Below, in pieces: positions 1-5,823 of a stretch of DNA of 8,504 nucleotides. A program made the position numbers and the translations under genes. The stretch is taken from positions 1 to 8,504 of the forward strand of contig JBKECS010000063.1 in assembly GCA_047974805.1 (NCBI GenBank). The letters run 5' to 3'. Each line of letters starts with the position of its first letter. Position 1 is the stretch's first letter. The notes under the pieces are model-generated. The model was not told the DNA's origin. It was given only the letters and a program-made list of their open reading frames with translations, and did no database searches. Source of the stretch: JAJXUB01 sp047974805. Its GTDB lineage: Bacteria > Actinomycetota > Actinomycetes > Actinomycetales > Dermatophilaceae.

Positions 1-12
1 CGAAGGAGAACC

Positions 13-28
13 ATACCCCATGGGGTAT
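13..28. promoter_or_regulatory. CsoR/CstR-type operator palindrome
   Basis: ATACCCCATGGGGTAT is a perfect 16-bp palindrome. Its A/T-rich ends and central C-run/G-run match the operator form known for the CsoR/CstR/RcnR repressor family. It overlaps the proposed -10 box of the thioredoxin gene, so bound repressor would block polymerase. The likely ligand protein is encoded two genes' length downstream in the same operon (483-773). The palindrome is seen directly; the assignment to that regulator is inference from family knowledge and position. Confidence 0.75.
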
Positions 29-31
29 AGT
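26..31 (+). promoter_or_regulatory. -10 promoter element of the thioredoxin operon
   Basis: TATAGT matches the -10 consensus TATAAT at five of six positions. Seven bases separate it from the ATG at 39, which is where transcription would begin, so the mRNA is probably leaderless. No good -35 hexamer is visible at 3-9, and the sequence upstream is outside the window. The hexamer shares bases with the palindrome at 13-28. Confidence 0.5.
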
Positions 32-38
32 GCTCCGC

Positions 39-452
39 ATGTCCACCATCAACGTCGGTGCTGCCGACTTCCAGCAGACCATCCTCGACAACGATATCGT
101 CCTCGTGGACTTCTGGGCCGCCTGGTGTGGTCCCTGCCGGTCGTTCGCGCCGGTCTTCGAGGCCGCGTCGGAACAGCATCCCGATATCGCCTTCACCAAG
201 GTTGACACCGAGGCCGAGCAGGCGTTGGCCGGCGCGCTGCAGATCACTTCGATCCCCACCCTCATGGCCTTCCGTGAGGGCATCCTCGTGTTTGCTCAGC
301 CCGGCGCTCTGCCCGCCCCTGCGTTGGAGCAGGTCATCGATGCCGTCAAGGGTCTGGACATGGAGGACGTCAAAGCGAAGGTCGCCGAGCAGCAGGCTGC
401 CGCCGAAGCCGACGGCGCCGACGCGGCGCAGGATCAACAGGCATCTGCCTGA
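39..452 (+). CDS. Thioredoxin
   Basis: A thioredoxin-fold disulfide/persulfide reductase expected in the cytoplasm. Reading from the ATG at 39 (137 residues) the active site WCGPC is at residues 29-33, the buried Asp at 24 in VDFWA, and the cis-proline loop SIPT at 71-74, all in canonical order. After the fold ends near residue 108 there is an Ala/Gln/Glu-rich tail of about 30 residues of no known role. An in-frame GTG at 30 would add MLR, but it lies within the -10 box, so the ATG at 39 with a leaderless message is preferred. The gene is first in an operon: the CstR-like gene starts 30 bases after its stop. Context suggests it reduces protein or low-molecular-weight persulfides or recycles the PLP enzyme's persulfide; that role is inferred, the family assignment is firm. 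Confidence 0.93.
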   Translation: MSTINVGAADFQQTILDNDIVLVDFWAAWCGPCRSFAPVFEAASEQHPDIAFTKVDTEAEQALAGALQITSIPTLMAFREGILVFAQPGALPAPALEQVIDAVKGLDMEDVKAKVAEQQAAAEADGADAAQDQQASA

Positions 453-482
453 TCTGCCCTACAGTGCATCGGGAGTCTCGAC

Positions 483-773
483 ATGACAGCTGTGGAAGGG
501 GTCGGCATGCAGCTTGACCAGCAGGACATGGTGGCGGTCATCAGGCGACTCAAGCGTGCCCAGGGCCAGATCGGCGGCATCGTCAAGATGATCGAGGACG
601 GTCGGGACTGTAAGGACATCGTCACCCAGCTCGCCGCCGTCTCCAAGGCGCTGGACCGGGCCGGATTCGCGGTCATCGCCACCGGCCTGCGACAGTGCCT
701 GGTCGAGGACGGGCCAGAAACCGCCCGAATGGATCCGCAGGATCTCGAAAAGCTCTTCCTCTCCTTGGCCTGA
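483..773 (+). CDS. CsoR-family repressor, CstR-like (persulfide-sensing type)
   Basis: A 96-residue all-helical DUF156/CsoR-family DNA-binding repressor. The family core is seen as RRLKRAQGQIGGI at 21-33, Cys43 in RDCKDI, and Cys72 in GLRQCL. The two cysteines are 29 residues apart, as in copper-sensing CsoR and persulfide-sensing CstR. The copper-ligand His that sits four residues before the second Cys in CsoR is Gly68 here, which argues against Cu(I) sensing and for the CstR type, where the two cysteines form di- or polysulfide links. Start: ATG at 483 has GGGAG seven bases upstream; Met9 at 507 also has a purine-rich GGAAGGGG in front and would give 88 residues, close to the usual length. 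It likely represses its own operon from the palindrome at 13-28. Nickel/cobalt sensing (RcnR) is unlikely because the needed His residues are absent. Confidence 0.88.
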   Translation: MTAVEGVGMQLDQQDMVAVIRRLKRAQGQIGGIVKMIEDGRDCKDIVTQLAAVSKALDRAGFAVIATGLRQCLVEDGPETARMDPQDLEKLFLSLA

Positions 774-787
774 CCTAGGTTGGGGGG

Positions 788-2503
788 ATGGCCCCCACAG
801 CGCTCCCGCCCAACCCGTTGATCGACCGGATCAGGGCGAGCGTCATCGGCGACGATCACGTGATGCTCACCCCCTATGGCGAGCGCCGGGTGACGTATGC
901 CGACTACACCGCTAGCGGGAGGGCGCTGAGCTTCATCGAGGACTTCATCACCCATACCGTGCTCGTGTCGTATGCCAACACGCATACGGAGTCCTCCGGC
1001 ACTGGGTTGGCGACCTCTCGGCTGCGCGAGGACGCCCGTGACATCATCCGGCGCGCTGTGGGCGGCGGCCAGGACAGCGTGGTCGTCTTCGCCGGATCCG
1101 GCTGCACCGGGGCGATCGCGAAGCTCATCGGTGTGCTGGGGCTGCGGGTTCCGTCCGTGCTGGAGGACCGCTGGCACCTGAGCGAGGCCATCCCGCGTCA
1201 GCAGCGCCCGGTGGTCTTCGTCGGGCCGTATGAACACCACTCCAACGAGATCTCGTGGCGCGAGACGATCGCCGACGTCGTCGTCATCGCTCAGGATGCC
1301 GATGGTGGGGTGTCCCTGGCCGACCTGGAAACCCAGCTGGAGGCATACGCGGATCGGCCGCTGAAGATTGGGTCGTTCTCCGCAGCGAGCAACGTCACCG
1401 GGATCATGACCGACACGGTCGCGGTGGCGCGGCTGCTGCACCGTCATGGCGCGTTGTCGTTCTGGGACTATGCGGCGGCGGCGCCGTATGTGCAGATCGA
1501 GATGAACCCGGCCGGTGTGGACGGGCAGGTCGACGTGTTGGCTCGTAAGGACGCGATCTTCTTGAGCCCGCACAAGCTCATCGGCGGGCCACAGACGCCA
1601 GGCGTGCTGGTGGCACGTCGGGAACTCTTCGCCAATCGCGTCCCCGACGTACCCGGTGGTGGGACGGTCGCGTTCGTCAACCCGAGCGATCACGAATATC
1701 TCCCCGACCCGGCGACCCGCGAGGAGGGCGGTACCCCGGCCATCGTCGAGTCCATTCGTGCAGGGCTGGTGTTTGCGCTCAAGGATGCTGTCGGGGTCGA
1801 GGAGATCCGGCGGCGGGAGGAGCACTTCCTGGCCCGGGCGGTCTCAGCATGGGCGAAGGAGCCGAACATCGAGATCCTCGGGAACCTCGCGGCGGAGCGG
1901 CTGTCCATCGTGTCCTTCGTCGTGCGTGGGCATGCGGCGCGCTATCTGCACCACAACTATGTGGTCGCTCTGCTCAACGACCTCTTCGGGATTCAGGCGC
2001 GCGGCGGTTGTTCCTGCGCCGGGCCCTATGGTCATGCGCTGTTGGGGATCGATCTGGAGCAAAGCCACGAGTTCGAGCGGGAGATCGGTCGCGGTTGTGA
2101 GGGGATCAAGCCGGGGTGGGTGCGGGTCAACTTCAACTACTTCATCTCCGAGACGGTCGCCGACTACATCATCGAGTCCGTCCTGCTCGTTGCCCGGGAC
2201 GGGTGGCGGCTGCTCGGGGACTACCTCTTCGATCCGGTCACGGGCCGGTGGCGGCATCGCGATGGCGTGGTCGAACCACCGGTGCGGTTGCGCGACATGA
2301 CGTATGCCGATGACGGCACCTTGATCGTGGGTGCCCCGGCGCTGATGAGTGCCGGTGAGGAACTCCTGGCCACCCATCTGTCCGAGGGCGCGGCGATCCT
2401 TGCGGCGGCGCACGGTCCGGATCTGTCGGAGCATCCGGGCGAAGTGAGCGCCGACTTCGAGCAGCTGCGCTGGTTTGATCTGCCGACATCCGCGCTGGCG
2501 TAG
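788..2503 (+). CDS. Cysteine desulfurase-like class V aminotransferase (PLP), extended
   Basis: A fold-type I PLP enzyme of the class V aminotransferase/cysteine desulfurase group. Seen in order: EHHSNE at 149-154 (SufS-type EHHAN cofactor-stacking His), SNVTG at 201-205, FWDYAAAAPY with the pyridine-binding Asp227, SPHK with the Schiff-base Lys263, and RGGCSCAGP at 405-413, which lines up with the SufS motif RxGxxCAxP and gives a candidate persulfide-forming Cys410; Cys408 is an additional cysteine two residues before it. Length is 571 against about 400 for SufS/NifS, with about 100 extra residues after residue 470 that I do not recognise. The ATG at 788 follows a run of six G only 14 bases after the CstR-like stop, so it is co-transcribed. 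Context (thioredoxin, CstR) fits sulfur transfer or desulfuration; the real substrate (cysteine, selenocysteine, other) is unknown. Confidence 0.85.
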   Translation: MAPTALPPNPLIDRIRASVIGDDHVMLTPYGERRVTYADYTASGRALSFIEDFITHTVLVSYANTHTESSGTGLATSRLREDARDIIRRAVGGGQDSVVVFAGSGCTGAIAKLIGVLGLRVPSVLEDRWHLSEAIPRQQRPVVFVGPYEHHSNEISWRETIADVVVIAQDADGGVSLADLETQLEAYADRPLKIGSFSAASNVTGIMTDTVAVARLLHRHGALSFWDYAAAAPYVQIEMNPAGVDGQVDVLARKDAIFLSPHKLIGGPQTPGVLVARRELFANRVPDVPGGGTVAFVNPSDHEYLPDPATREEGGTPAIVESIRAGLVFALKDAVGVEEIRRREEHFLARAVSAWAKEPNIEILGNLAAERLSIVSFVVRGHAARYLHHNYVVALLNDLFGIQARGGCSCAGPYGHALLGIDLEQSHEFEREIGRGCEGIKPGWVRVNFNYFISETVADYIIESVLLVARDGWRLLGDYLFDPVTGRWRHRDGVVEPPVRLRDMTYADDGTLIVGAPALMSAGEELLATHLSEGAAILAAAHGPDLSEHPGEVSADFEQLRWFDLPTSALA

Positions 2504-2540
2504 GCGTCGGGGTCGCGTGACACCTATGGCGCAGGATTGG

Positions 2541-3308
2541 CTACTTTGTTGCCTCGCGGCCCTCCGCGAGGCCGCCGGTCACGGCACCCAGGTCGTTCGA
2601 GGCCTGGAACATCGGGTAGATCTGCCCGTGGAACCACACCTGGCCGTTGGGATCGCCGGCTTCCAGTGTCGCTAGGTGCTTGAACGTGTCGTACTCCTGG
2701 TCCGGTGCCCCGAGCTTCGACGGGTCACCGATTCCGCCGCTTTCGGTCATGGCGGTGCGCGAGATGCCGGGGAACAATGCGTTGACGAAGATGCCCTTGT
2801 CCGCGTTCTCGGCTGCGCCGATGCGGGTCAGCGACCACATCGCAGCTTTGGCGCTCGCGTAGGCGGACACATTGACGGTGTCGGTCTCCGCTACGCGCGA
2901 GATGACGTTGAGGATGTGTCCAGAGCCCTGCTGGCGCATACGCCCCAAGGCCGCTTTCATGCCGTAGAGGCAGCCGTTGACGTGGATGCGGTGAAGGAGT
3001 TCGAATCGCGCTATGTCCGTATCGACGATGGAATCCTCCATGGCGATGCCGGCGTCGTTGATATAGACATCGACTCTTCCGGTCTTTTCCACCGCGAAGT
3101 CGACGGATGCCTTGACATCGTCCCAGCTGGTGACGTCGGCGTGGGTGGTCATGATGTTGGTGACGCCGGCCAAGGCCGCTAGGCCGTCGTCGTTGACGTC
3201 GGTCCCGACAACGACCGCCCCGTCCTGAGCGAATCGCTTGGCAATTGCTTGACCGATTCCGCTCCCGGCGCCGGTGATGACGATGGTCTTGCCGTCTACG
3301 CTGCCCAT
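2541..3308 (-). CDS. Short-chain dehydrogenase/reductase (SDR)
   Basis: A 255-residue classical SDR oxidoreductase. The Rossmann motif TGAGSGIG is at 12-19, Asp37 ends the second strand (GTD), which favours NAD(H) over NADP(H), and ADV is at 57-59. The catalytic tetrad is complete: Asn111 (HVNG), Ser137 (NVIS), Tyr150 and Lys154 (YASAK). The usual NNAG structural motif reads NDAG at 84-87. The substrate loop and C-terminus end with an unassigned tail. The ATG at 3308 has GAGAGGGAA just upstream. It lies 123 bases downstream of the TetR-family gene on the same strand, and an inverted repeat lies in that gap, so regulation by TetR is plausible. The substrate (an alcohol or ketone) cannot be told. 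Confidence 0.92.
   Translation of the reverse strand: MGSVDGKTIVITGAGSGIGQAIAKRFAQDGAVVVGTDVNDDGLAALAGVTNIMTTHADVTSWDDVKASVDFAVEKTGRVDVYINDAGIAMEDSIVDTDIARFELLHRIHVNGCLYGMKAALGRMRQQGSGHILNVISRVAETDTVNVSAYASAKAAMWSLTRIGAAENADKGIFVNALFPGISRTAMTESGGIGDPSKLGAPDQEYDTFKHLATLEAGDPNGQVWFHGQIYPMFQASNDLGAVTGGLAEGREATK
2551..2572. terminator. Hairpin between convergent genes, possible bidirectional terminator
   Basis: GCCTCGCGG (2551-2559) and CCGCGAGGC (2564-2572) are perfect 9-bp arms around a four-base loop. The hairpin lies in the last codons of the short-chain dehydrogenase gene and 47 bases past the stop of the convergent PLP enzyme gene. Neither strand has a T-run after it, so it is not a classic intrinsic terminator; actinobacteria often use such tail-less hairpins. 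It could also be chance within coding sequence. Confidence 0.35.
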
Positions 3309-3333
3309 GGTTTCCCTCTCTGAGAACGTCCAT

Positions 3334-3358
3334 CCAGGCTAGCCGTTGTCAAGCCTGG
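3334..3358 (-). promoter_or_regulatory. Inverted repeat with -35 element upstream of the SDR gene
   Basis: CCAGGCT (3334-3340) and AGCCTGG (3352-3358) are perfect 7-bp arms 11 bases apart; inside lies the 8-bp palindrome GGCTAGCC (3337-3344). On the minus strand a perfect TTGACA (3352-3347) lies within it, about 40 bases before the SDR start, but no good -10 is seen at the right distance. The arrangement suits an operator for a dimeric repressor such as the neighbouring TetR protein. This is inference from position. Confidence 0.35.
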
Positions 3359-3431
3359 GCGGGCGGGGTACGGCGATACTTGGGGCGCGGCCCTCTTGGG
3401 TCGCCTGCGGGCTGCGTGGCATACGACCCGT

Positions 3432-4019
3432 TCAGGCAGGGCGTATGCCGCGCAGGAAGGCTTCGATCAGCCATACGCGGTGGCGCTCGAGGTCAATGGT
3501 CGCGTCGATCTGTTCCAGTCCGGGCGTCGGCAGCGGCCGGGTGAGCTTGGCCATGCTGAGGACGAACCACACCGGGGTGAGGCTGTCTCGGATCACCCCG
3601 GCCGCGCGGGTGGGAACGAGGACTGACTCGATGGCGTGCATCAATGTCTTTCGGATCTCGGCGACCTGGGGGGGCAAATTGTCTGCGGTGCGTCCTTGGG
3701 CGAGTGCGGGCAGGAGTGAGCCGGTATCGAGGGCGTCGAAGGCGTGGACGAACCCGACCCACGACGTCTCGACGGCGTGTGGGTCCTTCTCCATCTGTGC
3801 GGCATGATGCGCGGCGAGGTTCACGATCATGTCGCGCACGCTCTGGCCTACGGCGACGATCAGGTCGTCGCGCTCGGGGAAGTGACGATAGAGCGTGGCG
3901 ATGCCCACCCCGGCATCCTCGGCGATGGCGGTCAGCGGCACGTCGGCGCCGCGCTCGCCGAGCTGTCTCCGCGCTGAGGCGACGATGGCCGCCCGGTTCG
4001 CCAGCGCGTCGGCACGCAT
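3432..4019 (-). CDS. TetR-family transcriptional regulator
   Basis: A one-component repressor: N-terminal TetR helix-turn-helix and a ligand-binding C-terminal domain. From the ATG at 4019 (195 residues) the HTH spans roughly residues 29-50 and contains LTAIAEDAGVGIATLYRHF, the strongest TetR signature. The C-terminal region from about residue 70 is helical and typical of actinobacterial TetR proteins, without a recognisable ligand. The start at 4019 is chosen because AGAAGG stands about seven bases upstream; an in-frame ATG at 4070 would add 17 residues but lies within the operator-like repeats and has no ribosome site. It faces the membrane protein gene at 4130 across a region with repeated CCGGAG elements, and the SDR gene follows on its own strand. 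It probably controls itself, the membrane protein, and perhaps the SDR. Confidence 0.9.
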   Translation of the reverse strand: MRADALANRAAIVASARRQLGERGADVPLTAIAEDAGVGIATLYRHFPERDDLIVAVGQSVRDMIVNLAAHHAAQMEKDPHAVETSWVGFVHAFDALDTGSLLPALAQGRTADNLPPQVAEIRKTLMHAIESVLVPTRAAGVIRDSLTPVWFVLSMAKLTRPLPTPGLEQIDATIDLERHRVWLIEAFLRGIRPA

Positions 4020-4068
4020 GCGCCTACCTTCTCCCCGGGCGTCGAACCCATGATGTGTTGGCTCAAGC

Positions 4069-4118
4069 ATAACCGGAGTGGTAGCCTTCGGTATAACCGG
4101 AGGGTGAGTCTCCGGATA
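4069..4118. promoter_or_regulatory. Operator-like repeats between tetR and the membrane protein gene
   Basis: ATAACCGGAG occurs twice in direct orientation (4069-4078 and 4093-4102, 24 bp apart). The second copy takes part in two inverted arrangements: CCTTCGGT-ATA-ACCGGAGG (4085-4103, one mismatch) and CCGGAG-N7-CTCCGG (4097-4115) flanked by TAT and ATA. Such short, partly palindromic repeats in a divergent gap are the usual binding sites of the adjacent TetR-family repressor. TATAAC at 4092-4097 resembles a plus-strand -10 box. Confidence 0.5.
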
Positions 4119-4129
4119 GTGAGGAGCTG

Positions 4130-5200
4130 ATGATGTTCGATCGACCTGACGAGGGCATGGCCGACCCGACGCTCCCTCCGGAGAGGGAGGACTCGGTCAA
4201 TCAACCCCAAGAGCCCGCACCCAATGCTGCTGCGAACAAAGGCGGGCCGGGCAAGGTTCTCGCCGCTGTTGTGGGCCTGTCCATTGCGGTGTGCCTCATG
4301 CTGCTTGCCTTCGCCGCGCCCGCGGTGAACTCAGGACCGCATGACATACCCCTCGCGGTCACCGGGCCCCAAGACGCCGTAGCCCAGGTCAGCGCGACGC
4401 TCGAGAAGAACCTTCCCGGCGCCTTCGACGTCACCACCCAGCCCAGCCAGGGCGAGGTCCGGACGGCCATCGCCGAGCGAGATGCGGTCGGCGGGCTCGC
4501 CTTTGGCCCGGACGGGGTCACCGTGCTGACCGCATCGGGTGCCGGAGCCCCGTACACGCAGCTGTTGCATAACGTAGGTGCCCAGATCGCCGCGACCGGA
4601 GCACAGGTCAGCTATGTCGATCTCGCGCCGATGACCTCCGACGATCCAGCGGGGTCGGGTCTGAGCGTGATCGCCCTGCCCTTGGTCTTCGGCGGTATGG
4701 CCTCCGCCGTGTTGTTCTCGGTTCTCCAGCGGCATCGGCGGGGACTGCGCCTGGCCGGCGCGGTCGCAGTGGCCATTGTCTCCGGCCTGGCGGTGACCGC
4801 CATTCTGCAGTTCTGGCTCGGATCCTTCGACGGGAACTATTGGCTGACGGCGGCCTATGTCGCCTTGGGTATGGCTGCCATCTCGTTGACCATGCTCGGT
4901 CTGGAGTCCTGGGTGGGCCTGCCTGGGCTGGGACTTGGTGCCCTGGCCATGCTCTTCATTGCCAATCCCCTGTCCGGGATGGCCACTGGCTGGCAGTGGC
5001 TGCCCAGCCCGTGGGGTGCGATCGGGCAGTACCTGCCGGTCGGCGCCACCGGAACGGCGGTGCGGTCGGCGGTCTACTTCGACGGCAACGGGGTCGGTAG
5101 CGCCGGCCTCGTCCTGGTCGGGTGGGGCGTCCTAGGCCTGGTCCTGCTCGCCCTGCCGTCGTCCCGGCTGCGTTCGCGCTCGCACGCTGTTCCTTCCTAG
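4130..5200 (+). CDS. Multi-span membrane protein, YhgE/Pip / ABC-2 permease-like
   Basis: A 356-residue membrane protein. A charged, Pro-rich cytoplasmic N-terminus (1-42) is followed by a first span (about 43-66), an outside domain (about 67-178), and five further spans at about 179-199, 206-230, 237-258, 262-280 and 322-342, ending in a basic tail. This one-plus-five pattern with a large first loop is that of YhgE/Pip and ABC-2-type permeases, and the stretch NPLSG (279-283) followed by WLPSPWGAIGQ and AVRSAVYFDGNG is typical of actinobacterial members beside TetR genes. No ATPase gene is visible. GAGGAG ends three bases before the ATG at 4130 and six before the in-frame ATG at 4133, so the latter may be the true start. 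Its substrate is unknown; export of a lipid or drug controlled by the TetR protein is a guess. Its stop shares bases with that of the arsenate reductase gene. Confidence 0.8.
   Translation: MMFDRPDEGMADPTLPPEREDSVNQPQEPAPNAAANKGGPGKVLAAVVGLSIAVCLMLLAFAAPAVNSGPHDIPLAVTGPQDAVAQVSATLEKNLPGAFDVTTQPSQGEVRTAIAERDAVGGLAFGPDGVTVLTASGAGAPYTQLLHNVGAQIAATGAQVSYVDLAPMTSDDPAGSGLSVIALPLVFGGMASAVLFSVLQRHRRGLRLAGAVAVAIVSGLAVTAILQFWLGSFDGNYWLTAAYVALGMAAISLTMLGLESWVGLPGLGLGALAMLFIANPLSGMATGWQWLPSPWGAIGQYLPVGATGTAVRSAVYFDGNGVGSAGLVLVGWGVLGLVLLALPSSRLRSRSHAVPS
5197..5200. other. Overlapping convergent stop codons (CTAG)
   Basis: The four bases CTAG hold TAG on the plus strand (5198-5200, membrane protein) and TAG on the minus strand (5199-5197, arsC). 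There is no room for a terminator between the genes, so transcripts must run into each other. Confidence 0.9.
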
Positions 5201-5748
5201 CGTGATGCTCGTTGACCAACGGACCAACCGTGGGCCGTCCAGCCGATGCCGCTTCGTGTGAGTGTCGGCGACAGCGCCGGTCGGTCCGTTCGGGTACGGC
5301 CGGCATTCGAATCACCGCGTTGCTGCGGCACGTCGCCAAGCAGATCAACCACGAGCGCCTCGATGCGTGCGCGGATCTCGTCGCGAATTGGTCGCACGGC
5401 GGCCAGGTCCAGGCCGGCCGGGTCGTCGAGTTGCCAGTCTTCGTAGCGCTTGCCGGGAAAGATCGGGCACGCATCGCCGCAACCCATGGTGATGACCACA
5501 TCGCTGGCCCGTACGGCCTCGGGTGTGAGCACCGTGGGTCGCCGTGCGGCGATGTCGATCCCCACCTCGGCCATGGTGGCGACGGCTGCGGAATTGACCT
5601 GATCGGCAGGTTCCGACCCGGCGGAGCGGACCTCAATCCGATCGCCACCGAGGGCGGACAGCCACGCGGCCGCCATCTGCGAGCGGCCGGCGTTGTGCAC
5701 GCAGACGAACAGAACGGACGGACGTGTGGTGGTGTTGTCGGCTGGCAT
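5197..5748 (-). CDS. arsC: Arsenate reductase, low-molecular-weight phosphatase type (ArsC)
   Basis: Reduces arsenate to arsenite in the cytoplasm. The phosphatase P-loop CVHNAGRS (16-23) has the CX5R form with nucleophile Cys16; redox-region cysteines are Cys90 and Cys94 in TMGCGDACP; the general-acid Asp is in the LDDPAG loop (107-112). Whether the partner is thioredoxin or mycothiol cannot be decided: the second and third cysteines are four apart, closer than in the S. aureus plasmid enzyme. The family is normally about 130-145 residues; this one is 183, with about 40 extra polar residues after DLLGD that look like read-through into sequence past a lost stop. The stop codon overlaps that of the convergent membrane protein. 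No clear ribosome site is seen before the ATG at 5748. It follows the ArsI-like gene by 75 bases on the same strand. Confidence 0.92.
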   Translation of the reverse strand: MPADNTTTRPSVLFVCVHNAGRSQMAAAWLSALGGDRIEVRSAGSEPADQVNSAAVATMAEVGIDIAARRPTVLTPEAVRASDVVITMGCGDACPIFPGKRYEDWQLDDPAGLDLAAVRPIRDEIRARIEALVVDLLGDVPQQRGDSNAGRTRTDRPALSPTLTRSGIGWTAHGWSVGQRASR

Positions 5749-5823
5749 ACCAGGGTGTCTTTTGTGGGCTGAGTAGGTGGCCAGCGCTGCAACGCGCCGG
5801 CTGGGTGAGGCGCGGTGGGAGGA

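Noticed and set aside
20..205. ATG at 20 as start of a small gene
   Set aside because: It lies at the centre of the operator palindrome and is in a different frame from the thioredoxin; the peptide is Arg-rich and featureless.
483..773. Copper-sensing CsoR
   Set aside because: The His ligand before the second Cys is Gly, and no copper ATPase or chaperone gene is seen in the window.
434..1825. Long minus-strand open frame of 463 codons opposite the CstR-like and PLP enzyme genes
   Set aside because: It is antisense to two genes with clear family motifs, its peptide is Arg/Pro/His-rich with no recognisable domain, and such shadow frames are common in GC-rich DNA.
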